Positions 52,964 to 61,061 of a DNA stretch of 64,000 nt are shown here, piece by piece (the first letter of the stretch is position 1; every line of letters begins with the position of its first letter). A program made the translations under genes and the position numbers. Under the pieces are notes generated by a model that saw only the letters and a program-made list of their open reading frames with translations, did no database searches and was not told the DNA's origin. The stretch covers positions 1-64,000 of the forward strand of contig CAYJKQ010000006.1 of NCBI GenBank assembly GCA_964370815.1, given 5' to 3'. The DNA comes from UBA12087 sp964370815 (GTDB lineage: Bacteria > Chloroflexota > Anaerolineae > Anaerolineales > Villigracilaceae).

Positions 52964-53680
52964 ATGGAAAAATTATCCCAAGAAGCCCTTACCCTGTTTG
53001 GTATTCGCCTCAACCAAAAACAGATCGCCGCTCTGCAGATCTACACACACGAATTGCTCGATTGGAACCGGAAATTCAACCTGACAGCCATACGCGATGA
53101 AGCGGGTATCCACACCAAGCATTTCCTTGATTCTTTCTCATGTGTTCTGGCATGGAAAAATACCCCACCAACCCGCCTGATCGATATCGGTACCGGAGCC
53201 GGTTTTCCAGGATTGCCGCTTAAGATCCTCTATCCACGCTTACAGCTAACCCTGGTTGAATCGGTTGGCAAGAAAGCCAATTTCTGCCGTCATGTCGTCG
53301 AGACCCTGACACTTTCAGATGTGGAAGTGCTGCATATCCGTGCCGAAGATGTTGGTCAATTGGCTGCCCACCGTGAAAAATATGATTGGGCTGTAGCCCG
53401 CGCAGTTGCCAAATTACCCGTCCTGGCAGAATATTTATTGCCCCTGGTTCAGGTGGGAGGCTCCATGCTTGCCCAAAAAGGTGAAAGCGGACCAGCTGAG
53501 GCTCATGCTGCTGAAAAGGTTATAAAGTTAATGGGGGGTCATATCCGCCAACTACTGCCAGTCACCCTGCCAGGAGTGGTTGAAGAACGGTACCTGGTCC
53601 TGGTCGATAAGGTCGCATCCACCCCACCCGGCTACCCCCGCAAACCCGGCATTCCCTCTAAAACCCCACTTAATAAATAA
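52964..53680 (+). CDS. rsmG: 16S rRNA (guanine527-N7)-methyltransferase
   Basis: 238 residues. 'LLDWNRKFNLTAIRDEAGIHTKHFLDS' (N-terminal helices with the conserved H-x-x-D), SAM-binding 'LIDIGTGAGFPGLPLKILYP', 'LVESVGKKANFCRHVVETL' and 'DWAVARAVAKLPVLAEYLLP'. Methylates G527 of 16S rRNA. Stands alone rather than with mnmG. The stop lies 10 nt from the convergent cupin gene, with no terminator between. Confidence 0.95.
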   Translation: MEKLSQEALTLFGIRLNQKQIAALQIYTHELLDWNRKFNLTAIRDEAGIHTKHFLDSFSCVLAWKNTPPTRLIDIGTGAGFPGLPLKILYPRLQLTLVESVGKKANFCRHVVETLTLSDVEVLHIRAEDVGQLAAHREKYDWAVARAVAKLPVLAEYLLPLVQVGGSMLAQKGESGPAEAHAAEKVIKLMGGHIRQLLPVTLPGVVEERYLVLVDKVASTPPGYPRKPGIPSKTPLNK

Positions 53681-53690
53681 ACTTTCGCCT

Positions 53691-54053
53691 CTAACACTCC
53701 TCCCCAACAACCTTGATCTCATCCGGTTGATTGGGGATCATACACAGAAATTCGAAATTCTCCGTTCCATTGTTACTATATGAATGGGGAACCCCTTCCG
53801 GTATAAAGACCACATCCCCCTGCTTCACAAAATGCAGCTCTTCTCCGATCTGGACTCGGGCTTCACCACCCAGCACATACTGCTCATGCTCCAGCGTATT
53901 GGTATGCAACGGCATGCCGCCTCCCGGTTGGATCACAAAGCGCCGCATCGCAAAATGCGGACCCTCCTGGGCTGAGATAAGCACCTGGATGCTAGTGTTT
54001 TTTCCGGCTGATACTTCAACCGATTTTATATCTTCTACATTCTTTACAGTCAT
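53691..54053 (-). CDS. cupin-domain protein
   Basis: 120 residues, single cupin barrel. First motif 'GGGMPLHTNTLEHEQYVLGGEA' (G(X)5HXH(X)3-4E(X)6G type with metal ligands H, H, E) and second motif 'GDVVFIPEGVPHSYSN' (G(X)5PXG(X)2H(X)3N). Probably a small metal-dependent isomerase or binding protein; substrate unknown. It begins 2 nt after the recF stop on the same strand. Confidence 0.88.
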   Translation of the reverse strand: MTVKNVEDIKSVEVSAGKNTSIQVLISAQEGPHFAMRRFVIQPGGGMPLHTNTLEHEQYVLGGEARVQIGEELHFVKQGDVVFIPEGVPHSYSNNGTENFEFLCMIPNQPDEIKVVGEEC

Positions 54054-54055
54054 GC

Positions 54056-55273
54056 TTATTCCTCCGGTTCAATAAATGCTTTGATCTCCCCAGCCGACAC
54101 TTCCCAGCGGGTTGCCTGTGCCACATAATCCGGGTTGAACAGCGCAAGGTCCGTAGTCGTCAGCAGGATTTGCTCACTTTCGTCCAGGTGCTGCAACAGG
54201 TCATCCCGGCGTTGAACATCCAGTTCAGCCATAACTTCATCCAGCAAAATGACCGGCCACTGCCCGGTGCGGGTCTGCATCCATTCCACTTCAGCCAGCT
54301 TGAGTGCCAGCAGTGCCGTGCGGATCTGGCCGCGTGAACCGTAATCCCCGAGGTCCAGGCTGTTTGCAAGAAAGCGCAGTTCATCGCGGTGTGGACCGAT
54401 GGTAGTCACGCCGCGGCTTATTTCCTCATTTCTGAGCTGCTTCAATCGCTTTGCGAAACCCTCCCGGATCTCATCCAGAGATAACTTTGTACGGTCCATG
54501 GGTGTGCTGATGGGCAGAGAGATCTGCCCGGCAGGGCGCGGCAGCGGTTCGTAGGCTGGCAGGTAATTCAAACGTAATACTTCACGGCTGCGAGTCAACT
54601 GGTGATGGATGCGAGCTGCCATCTGTTCCAGATCCTGCAAAGCCTGGATGCGTTCCAGCATGATAAATGCGCCAGTACGCGTGATGACTTCATCCCAGTA
54701 TACCAATTGCTCCGGGTCAGCGCTGCGCTCGTTCAGCATCTTAAGCAGGGCATTGCGCTGACTGATCGCCTGGGCATACTCGCTCAATGCACGTGCATAA
54801 CTGGGGGTGGATTGAGCCAGTGCCAGGTTCAGATAACGGCGGCGTTCGTCAGGTCCCCCCTCAATGATCAGTGACATCTGCGGTACAAATACGACCGCAT
54901 TGAAATGACCGATCACCTCTGCCAATGGGCGTTTCAGTCCATCCAGAAGGACTTCCTTACGCAAGCGTTGACCGTTGATCCCACTCGGCTCGAGGATCAG
55001 CCGCGCCTCCAGCTTATGGGTTGTCGATCCGCGCCGATATTCCGCCACCAGGCGTGCCACCGCCACAGATTTACGAGCCTCCAGGAAGTTAACCATCTGC
55101 CGGTCGGCGTGAGTCTGGAAGGAAGTAAAAGCCGCCAAAAAATAGATGGCTTCCAGTAGGCTGGTTTTTCCCTGGGCATTGCTGCCTACCAGCAAAACAG
55201 CCCGCCGGGGTATGTCGATATCCAGGCGGGAGAAATTTCGAAAGTGGGTCAGTGATAGATGGGTCAGGTACAT
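54056..55273 (-). CDS. recF: DNA replication and repair protein RecF
   Basis: 405 residues. 'MYLTHLSLTHFRNFSRLDID' (ABC-type N-terminus), Walker A 'LVGSNAQGKTSLLEAIYFLA', 'VVFVPQMSLIIEGGPDERRRYLN', signature-like 'GSRGQIRTALLALKLAE', and Walker B 'PVILLDEVMAELDVQRRDDL'. RecF loads RecA at gaps through RecOR. Here it is not next to dnaN or gyrB but between def and a cupin gene. Weak ribosome site. Confidence 0.94.
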   Translation of the reverse strand: MYLTHLSLTHFRNFSRLDIDIPRRAVLLVGSNAQGKTSLLEAIYFLAAFTSFQTHADRQMVNFLEARKSVAVARLVAEYRRGSTTHKLEARLILEPSGINGQRLRKEVLLDGLKRPLAEVIGHFNAVVFVPQMSLIIEGGPDERRRYLNLALAQSTPSYARALSEYAQAISQRNALLKMLNERSADPEQLVYWDEVITRTGAFIMLERIQALQDLEQMAARIHHQLTRSREVLRLNYLPAYEPLPRPAGQISLPISTPMDRTKLSLDEIREGFAKRLKQLRNEEISRGVTTIGPHRDELRFLANSLDLGDYGSRGQIRTALLALKLAEVEWMQTRTGQWPVILLDEVMAELDVQRRDDLLQHLDESEQILLTTTDLALFNPDYVAQATRWEVSAGEIKAFIEPEE

Positions 55274-55324
55274 ATCAATCGGATTCGGAGAAAAGATAAA
55301 TTATTATCAACATCCCACAACAGA

Positions 55325-55834
55325 TCAGACATTGTCAACATAATCTTCACCTTCAGGCTTCCAAATTCTGCCAGCCCGATCGGTAAAGACCACACCTTCC
55401 AGGTGATCGACCTCGTGCAGGAAGATGCGCGCCAGCCAACCCTGGGCTTTGATGCGGGTAGGTTGACCTTGCCGGTTCAAACCCTTGATAGTCACCTTTA
55501 AAGGTCGCTCGACCTCACCCAGCAAGCCTGGAACAGACAAGCAACCTTCCACTCCCAGCTCGGTTTCTTCGCTGATAACCTTTATCTCAGGGTTGACCAC
55601 GGCAAAAAGTTTTTTGAGGGCGGTCTCATCCTCCTCATCGGTCGTGTATTCAACCACGATCACCCTTTCAGAAATACCGACCTGTGGAGCAGCCAGACCC
55701 ACCCCGGGGGCTGCGCGCATGGTCTCGATCATATCTGAGATCAACACCTGAAGTTCATCATCAAATTTTTCCACCGGATGGGCTTTACGCCGCAAAACCG
55801 GGTTTGGAACTGTAACAATTTCACGAATGGTCAT
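55325..55834 (-). CDS. def: peptide deformylase
   Basis: 169 residues with all three motifs: 'GVGLAAPQ', 'EGCLSVPG' (Cys metal ligand) and 'HEVDHLEG' (HExxH). It removes the N-formyl group installed through Fmt. AAGGTG lies 7 nt before the ATG; recF starts 51 nt after its stop. Confidence 0.96.
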   Translation of the reverse strand: MTIREIVTVPNPVLRRKAHPVEKFDDELQVLISDMIETMRAAPGVGLAAPQVGISERVIVVEYTTDEEDETALKKLFAVVNPEIKVISEETELGVEGCLSVPGLLGEVERPLKVTIKGLNRQGQPTRIKAQGWLARIFLHEVDHLEGVVFTDRAGRIWKPEGEDYVDNV

Positions 55835-55891
55835 TATTTATCACCTTACCAATAAGATCGGGCAACCAACAACCCGCTTGAAAATTATTTG

Positions 55892-57616
55892 CTAATGTAC
55901 ATCAAATTCATTCTCTTCAGGAATATCGTTGAATCCATCCATTCCTGCCTCTGTTTGAAAAGCTTCAGCATTGTCGTGATAAGCCACAAACCAATCTGCC
56001 AGGTGGTCACGCTCCGCACGGTTTTCTGCTTCCTTTTTAATGGCGATGAGTGCAATACGACGCTGGTCGATATCCTGTTGAACAGTTGGGGGATCAGCCA
56101 CATCTTCAAAAACAAGTTGCGCCCCCCCTATTGTTATATATACATTGCCGAAATTCAAAAGTACTTCAAGAAGCCCAATGCGCTTATATTCTGTGGACAG
56201 AATATTCTCCAGGGGGGCTGCTTTGTGTTCAACCCTGCCCAGTGGAGTTTTATCAATATCCAATATTTGATTCTGTGTGACCTGGTAAATATCATTTCGC
56301 CAGTCCAAATAATTATACAACCACCACAAAGATACAGCTACAAGAAACAGGAGCAGGATCAAAAAATATGGTTCCCTAACCGAAGCGGACAATGGATAGG
56401 ATTTATCAACCAGCAGGAAAATCATCCGGTTAAGGATCAGATACAAGATCAGGAGGAGTGAACCTGCGGGCTTTATGGTTGACTTGAGCAGGACAAACCA
56501 GTGTTTGCGATAAGTGATCGTTCCACTGTCTTCTATGCGAACCTTGAATATATCGGAAAAAAGCAACGCTAGAACACCCACCTTGTTTTTTGTAAGCACC
56601 ACAGGGACAGCTTCAGCAGGCTCACCCGTTTTCCGCTCGCTTAGTCCCAGGCGCTCACGGATGGCTTGTTTCATGGTGGCAGCATCTTCATTGATGGAGA
56701 TCTCCCGCATACGGATCCATTGCTCTTCCACCAGCGAGGCAGCCTGGTTTGGGTGGAGAACATGGTGGAAGCGTAATCTCCCCACGAAAGTCCGCACGAT
56801 CACATCCCCATAATCCAACATGCGCCCGATCTGGTCAGTTTCCACACCAACCGAGATGATGGCATTTAATGGTGCCTCCTGCCGACTATCATATAGACCG
56901 ATCACTTTTTCGAGCCAGATTACACGCTTATTGGTTACGATATAGTAATCATTACCCCAATTGATCCAATTCCACAACGTCCAGGCAATATCCAGTAGAA
57001 ATAGAACCCATGCCAGAACAAGAGTGATTAAAGTAGCAGTTGAAATGGAAAACCAAAAGAGGAAACTTGATACCAACAACAGAAAGATCGGACCTGTCAG
57101 GGCTTTAATAAATAGAATGGGGTGCTTGCGTGCCAGGAAATAGATCACTTCATCAGGTTGGACCCAATTGAACTTTGTAGATCGGATCAGCCGTTGACTC
57201 TCCACTGCTGCAGTAATATTAGGTTTTAAAGAACTGATCCGGGTGAACAATACCTCCAGATATGGGCGAGGTATAACCAGGATAATTGAATCTTCAAGTG
57301 TTTTTGCGCTGGCTGTGCGAATTCGTTTGGTTGAGATAACTTCCTCACCAAAAAAATCACCCTCGACCAGTGTCGCCAGGTTTTCATGTTTGTCTTTATT
57401 GAGACGGGAAATATTGACGCTGCCGGAATGGATCATATAAAAATTCTCGCCCTGGGTGCCCTGTTTCATCAGCACCTTGTTTGCCGGGTAGGGTAATTCT
57501 TCCAATCCTTCAGCAACACTTTTCAACTGCTCGTATGTCAGCCCCCGGAACAGGTGGCTTTTTTTCAGGAATACAATTTTCTGGTTGAGATCCAGCCTGG
57601 ATGATTCAAATTCCAT
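55892..57616 (-). CDS. cyclic-nucleotide-binding domain fused to membrane bPH domains
   Basis: 574 residues. An N-terminal cNMP-binding domain (~15-140): 'LFRGLTYEQLKSVAEGLEEL', 'ENFYMIHSGSVNIS', 'LVEGDFFGEEVIS', 'RTASAKTLEDS' (the phosphate-binding 'GE.....R.A' pattern is preserved). Two membrane helix pairs (~180-225 and ~385-430) each precede a bPH-like domain ('NDYYIVTNKRVIWLEKVIGL', and 'NDIYQVTQNQILDIDKTPLG'). So it is a cNMP sensor coupled to two membrane-proximal PH modules. Predicted leaderless. Role unknown. Confidence 0.85.
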   Translation of the reverse strand: MEFESSRLDLNQKIVFLKKSHLFRGLTYEQLKSVAEGLEELPYPANKVLMKQGTQGENFYMIHSGSVNISRLNKDKHENLATLVEGDFFGEEVISTKRIRTASAKTLEDSIILVIPRPYLEVLFTRISSLKPNITAAVESQRLIRSTKFNWVQPDEVIYFLARKHPILFIKALTGPIFLLLVSSFLFWFSISTATLITLVLAWVLFLLDIAWTLWNWINWGNDYYIVTNKRVIWLEKVIGLYDSRQEAPLNAIISVGVETDQIGRMLDYGDVIVRTFVGRLRFHHVLHPNQAASLVEEQWIRMREISINEDAATMKQAIRERLGLSERKTGEPAEAVPVVLTKNKVGVLALLFSDIFKVRIEDSGTITYRKHWFVLLKSTIKPAGSLLLILYLILNRMIFLLVDKSYPLSASVREPYFLILLLFLVAVSLWWLYNYLDWRNDIYQVTQNQILDIDKTPLGRVEHKAAPLENILSTEYKRIGLLEVLLNFGNVYITIGGAQLVFEDVADPPTVQQDIDQRRIALIAIKKEAENRAERDHLADWFVAYHDNAEAFQTEAGMDGFNDIPEENEFDVH

Positions 57617-57622
57617 TTGGTT

Positions 57623-57628
57623 ATTTTA
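57623..57628 (-). promoter_or_regulatory. extended -10 box (TGC-TAAAAT) 6 nt before a start codon
   Basis: Minus strand TAAAAT with TGC directly upstream; exactly 6 nt to the ATG at 57616, so +1 should be the A of ATG. No Shine-Dalgarno. Confidence 0.65.
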
Positions 57629-57643
57629 GCATGAATCAGGGAG

Positions 57644-57871
57644 TTAGCGCAGGATGGTGCATCCATACGGCTACATCTGGGCTGGCTGTGGCTGACGTCC
57701 ATTGAGAATGGTTGCCAGTTCGCTTGTGACAACCTGCTGTGTGGCTGCGCGTTGACGGAAGCTGACATCATCGCAGGCACCCTTATGGCACACCATGCCT
57801 TCCAAATCCACAAGAAAACAATGGGGTGTGGTCTGGGCTGCGTACAGGTCGTTTTTTTCTATTATTTTCAT
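57644..57871 (-). pseudogene. C-terminal fragment of a thioredoxin-like (redoxin) protein, with an in-frame TAG
   Basis: The minus strand encodes 'NDLYAAQTTPHCFLVDLEG', then 'CHKGACDDVSFRQRAAT' and 'LNGRQPQPAQM', a TAG stop, and in the same frame 'PYGCTILR' followed by TAA at 57644. This is the C-terminal half of AhpC/TSA-type thioredoxin-fold proteins, which usually end '..RQPQPAQTTPYGCTI.'. The N-terminal half with the CxxC active site is absent. So it is a truncated, nonsense-interrupted remnant, and a promoter for the opposite-strand gene lies just beyond it. Confidence 0.65.
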
Positions 57872-57956
57872 GAACCAAATTATACTCTCTTGAGTCAACC
57901 CTCTCCATTCTTGCCATCTTATGCCGGTCTATTATCCAGTGTGCCGGTTTTTCGGG

Positions 57957-57962
57957 TAGAAT
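57957..57962 (+). promoter_or_regulatory. -10 box (TAGAAT) 8 nt before a start codon
   Basis: TAGAAT, 8 nt before the ATG at 57971; no Shine-Dalgarno, consistent with a leaderless mRNA. Confidence 0.55.
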
Positions 57963-57970
57963 CAACTCCT

Positions 57971-58981
57971 ATGAAAAAATGGCAGTTCTGGCTGGGTATG
58001 CTCATAAGTGCTTTCTTCCTATATTGGGCATTCAGCAAATTGGAATGGGGGGATTTCTGGTCTTCGATCCAACAGGCAAATTACTGGTGGTTGATCCCTG
58101 GCATCGTGGTTTACTTTATCGGGGTCTGGATCCGGGCTTGGCGCTGGCATTACCTGCTCAACCCCATCAAGAAGATCCCCACCCGCATCATGTTCCCCAT
58201 CACCATCATCGGTTATATGGGCAACAATATCTACCCAGCCCGGGCTGGAGAAGTGCTGAGAGCGATCATCCTCAAGCGCAAGGAAGGTGTATCCATCTCC
58301 GCTTCGCTGGCAACCATCATCGTCGAGCGTATCTTCGACGGGGTAGTCATGCTGGCTTTTGTCTTCATCAACCTGCCCGAGCTGGCAAAATTAGCCGGTT
58401 CGGAATCAGGATTCGTTGGCAATATCCAATCCCTGGCTTTATGGGGCACGGCTGCCTTCATGGGAGCCTTGATGCTCTTCCTGCTGGCTGCCATGTTCCC
58501 GAAGCTAACCATGCTCATCGGAGCCTGGTTCATCGACCACCTGCTGCCCGCCCGGCTGCGGGAGAAAACATCCGGCATATTGCACCAGTTCCTGGGCGGG
58601 TTGGCTTCGCTGCGGTCGCCCTTCAATATCCTGATGGTTTTCCTGACATCGGTCATCATCTGGCTGCTTGAAACCGGCAAATACTGGTTCGTGATGCATG
58701 CCTTCCCCTTCAAGGTCAACTTCTTCACCTTGATGCTGCTGAACGGGATCGCCAACCTGGCTACCACCATCCCATCTGCACCAGGTTATGTCGGCACCTG
58801 GGAGGCTGTCACAAAAGCCGTCTTGGTGGCTTACCAGGTGCCCGAAGGTGTTGCACTTGGTTATGCGGTGGTGCTGCACATTGCCCTGTGGCTGCCAATC
58901 ACCCTGCTGGGAGCCTTTTACCTGGCCAGGGAAGGCATCAAGTGGAGTGATAACCTGCGTTCTGAGACCAAACTGTCATGA
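57971..58981 (+). CDS. LPG-synthase-like (UPF0104/YbhN) integral membrane protein
   Basis: 336 residues from the ATG at 57971; the longer open frame upstream overlaps the redoxin remnant. About eight membrane helices. Family signs: 'WRWHYLLNPIKKIPTR' (W-R-x(2)-L), 'IGYMGNNIYPARAGEVLRAI' (the 'N...P.R.GE..R' block), 'TIIVERIFDGVVMLAF' and 'LLNGIANLATTIPSAPGYVG' (P.S.PG..G). Members transfer aminoacyl or glycosyl groups to lipids or act as flippases (AglD/MprF membrane domain). Substrate unknown. The neighbouring FAD oxidoreductase often accompanies such genes in glycolipid loci. Confidence 0.85.
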   Translation: MKKWQFWLGMLISAFFLYWAFSKLEWGDFWSSIQQANYWWLIPGIVVYFIGVWIRAWRWHYLLNPIKKIPTRIMFPITIIGYMGNNIYPARAGEVLRAIILKRKEGVSISASLATIIVERIFDGVVMLAFVFINLPELAKLAGSESGFVGNIQSLALWGTAAFMGALMLFLLAAMFPKLTMLIGAWFIDHLLPARLREKTSGILHQFLGGLASLRSPFNILMVFLTSVIIWLLETGKYWFVMHAFPFKVNFFTLMLLNGIANLATTIPSAPGYVGTWEAVTKAVLVAYQVPEGVALGYAVVLHIALWLPITLLGAFYLAREGIKWSDNLRSETKLS

Positions 58982-59062
58982 GCATTCAAGGCCGACCACA
59001 GTACCACAATCACGTACCATGCAGCCGGGAGATTGATATGAAGTCAAATATTAGAACTAAAT

Positions 59063-59102
59063 CATTTCTTTGTGTCTTCGTGTCTTTGTGGTGAAGGTTT
59101 TT
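59063..59102 (+). repeat. tandem 8-mer (CTTTGTGT-type) interspersed repeat
   Basis: Three 8-mers in a row: CTTTGTGT, CTTCGTGT, CTTTGTGG, followed by TGAAGGTTTTTG. This low-complexity unit resembles a dispersed intergenic sequence common in environmental bacterial genomes. It sits just upstream of an oxidoreductase gene. Resemblance is from memory; no count was made. Confidence 0.5.
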
Positions 59103-59143
59103 GTAATCAGAAGACTCTAAGAAATAATTGGAACGGAGTAAGC

Positions 59144-60439
59144 ATGAAAATAGCGATCATCGGTGCAGGCTTCGGGGGTTTGGCTGCCGCCTATGACCTG
59201 GCCAAAGCCGGGCACGAGGTGACCATCTTCGAGGCTGAAGACCACGCCGCAGGACTGGCTGCCGGTTTCAAGGAACCGGGTTGGGATTGGTCTGTGGAAA
59301 AGTTCTACCACCACTGGTTCGCCGGGGACAAGCACATGCTCGGATTGATCGAAGAGCTCGGTTGGAGCGACAAGGTGCTCTTCCCGCGCCCCTTCACCGT
59401 CATGCTCCACAAAGGCAAATGGTACCCGTTCGATTCGATCCTGAAAGCCATCCTGTTCCCCGGACTGGGCTGGGGCTTGAACAAGATCCGCTTTGGGTTG
59501 GTTGGCTTGTACCTGCGCCTGACCAACAACTGGCAGCAGTTCGAAAAAGTGAGCGTGGAGGCCTGGATGCGCAAGTGGGCGGGGGAGAAGGTCTACCGGC
59601 TGATGTGGGAACCGCTGGTCATCGGCAAGTTCGGGGAGAATTATTCCCGTCTGGTCAACATGGCATGGATGTGGGCGCGCATCAAAGCCCGCACCACGCG
59701 CCTGGGAACCTTTGAAGGCGGCTTTCAGAATTTTGCCGATATGTTCGCCAATAGACTGCGAGAAATGGGTGTGGACATCCGCTTTTCTTCCCGCATCCGG
59801 CAGATCACGGTCCAGACCGAGGGCGGCGGGTTGCTGATCGAAACCGAAACCGGCAGCCAGGTCTTCGAGCGTGTCCTGGTCACCACCTCGCCTTCCAGCC
59901 TGGCAAAACTGGCTCCGGAACTTCCCGAAAATTACCTCAAAAATCTGCTGGAACTCAAGAGCATGGCAGCCCTGGTGATGGTCTTTTCACTCAAGCATCA
60001 GCTTTCCAGGCAGGGTTACTACTGGTTCAACCTGCCCAAGAACGAAGGTTTCCCCTGCCTGGCTCTGGTGGAACACACCAATTACATCTCCCCGGAACAC
60101 TTCGGAGGGGAGCACATCCTCTACATGGGTGATTACCTCGAACCTGAACACCCCAATTTCAAGCTCAGCCAGGCTGAACTTCTCGAGCTATTTCTACCCG
60201 GGCTGAAACGCATCAACCCGGATTTCCAGCTGGATTGGATCAACAAGACCTGGTTGTTCTCAACGAGATATGCCCAGCCCGTGCCACTAGTGAACCACTC
60301 TGCCAACATCCCCGCCATCCAGACTCCCCTGCCGGGGTTGTTCTTCGCCAGCATGAGCCAGGTTTACCCCTGGGATAGGGGTACCAACTTCGCGGTTGAG
60401 ATCGGTCGCCGGGCGGCGGGATTGATGATGAAGGGGTAG
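59144..60439 (+). CDS. NAD(P)/FAD-dependent oxidoreductase (amine-oxidase/UDP-galactopyranose-mutase-like)
   Basis: 431 residues from the ATG at 59144 with CGGAG 7 nt upstream. FAD-binding 'IAIIGAGFGGLAAAYDLAKAGHEVTIFEAEDHAAG' region (GxGxxG, 7-12), 'EKFYHHWFAGDKHMLGLIEE', 'EPLVIGKFGENYSRLVNMAW', 'GTFEGGFQNFADMFANRL' and C-terminal 'LFFASMSQVYPWDRGTNFAV'. Related to protoporphyrinogen oxidase/desaturase-like proteins often found in polysaccharide clusters. Substrate unknown. Confidence 0.85.
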   Translation: MKIAIIGAGFGGLAAAYDLAKAGHEVTIFEAEDHAAGLAAGFKEPGWDWSVEKFYHHWFAGDKHMLGLIEELGWSDKVLFPRPFTVMLHKGKWYPFDSILKAILFPGLGWGLNKIRFGLVGLYLRLTNNWQQFEKVSVEAWMRKWAGEKVYRLMWEPLVIGKFGENYSRLVNMAWMWARIKARTTRLGTFEGGFQNFADMFANRLREMGVDIRFSSRIRQITVQTEGGGLLIETETGSQVFERVLVTTSPSSLAKLAPELPENYLKNLLELKSMAALVMVFSLKHQLSRQGYYWFNLPKNEGFPCLALVEHTNYISPEHFGGEHILYMGDYLEPEHPNFKLSQAELLELFLPGLKRINPDFQLDWINKTWLFSTRYAQPVPLVNHSANIPAIQTPLPGLFFASMSQVYPWDRGTNFAVEIGRRAAGLMMKG

Positions 60440-60553
60440 AGAGGATTTTTTTTTAGGCGCAAGGCGTGTGACCTTGTTTTTCTCCACAAGGACCCGTTAG
60501 CGGTGGGAGGATACCAGATGTGGATGCTAATGGGGTCGCAGGGAAGAATTGAA

Positions 60554-60802
60554 ATGGATAGTATTTTCGGAATTGGAATGAATGAACTGATAATTGTTTT
60601 CCTGCTGGCAACCATTGTCCTTGCACCAGGGCGCCTGGTGCGCATGGCGTGCGAAGCAGGAAAATTGATCCGCAATTAAAAAGCATATCTCTCATCCTTG
60701 ACAGATGAGCTTAAGACAGATCTGGATGTGCTGGATGAGGTAGCAAAGATCAGGGATGACCTAAAAAATGAATTTGTCCCCGGGTACCACCCAGAAGGGT
60801 GA
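60554..60802 (+). pseudogene. TatA/TatB-like protein split by an in-frame TAA
   Basis: From ATG 60554 (GGAAG 9 nt upstream): 'MDSIFGIGMNELIIVFLLAT' then 'IVLAPGRLVRM..AGKLIRN', a TatA/B membrane helix plus amphipathic helix, then TAA at 60677-60679. Without a frame change the sequence continues 'KAYLSSLTDELKTDLDVLDE' to 'GYHPEG' and TGA at 60800-60802. Together that is the usual ~80-residue TatA/B. One base change (for example TTA or CAA to TAA) explains it. It could be a recent pseudogene, a sequencing error, or a short functional version of 41 residues. Confidence 0.7.
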
Positions 60803-60875
60803 GTATTAGATACTCCCTGTGGGGGTTGCATTTTGTTAATGAAAGGATTATGATAAGTTTGTGTGAAAGAAATAA

Positions 60876-61061
60876 CTAGTCGATCTTAAAAGATCAGACT
60901 GCTTATATAAATACTATTCCTCCGATCTGTCTGACCTAAAGCGATTTGCCACGGCCAGGTGGACAATCCTCTCACAGGAGGGGATCAAGGTTGCCAGGGA
61001 AACCAGGCAGCCTCCCGAAATCCCGATCATCTGGGATGGAATTGGAAAGGAGTACTACGTT
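60876..61061 (+). other. in-frame coding-like extension upstream of the NTPase gene
   Basis: 62 codons without a stop lead straight into the ATG at 61062 in the same frame ('KYYSSDLSDLKRFATARWTI', 'IPIIWDGIGKEYYVM'). There is no ATG, GTG or TTG with a ribosome site, and AAAGGAG supports the start at 61062. It may be the remnant of a gene fused to or upstream of the NTPase. Family not recognised. Confidence 0.35.

Noticed and set aside
57979..58671. 230-codon plus-strand frame
   Set aside because: Out-of-frame shadow of the LPG-synthase-like gene, Gly/His/Pro-rich with no family pattern.
57644..60802. stop-codon reassignment or recoding to explain the two in-frame stops
   Set aside because: TAA, TAG and TGA are all used as ordinary stops in intact genes here, and the two interrupted genes use different stop codons.
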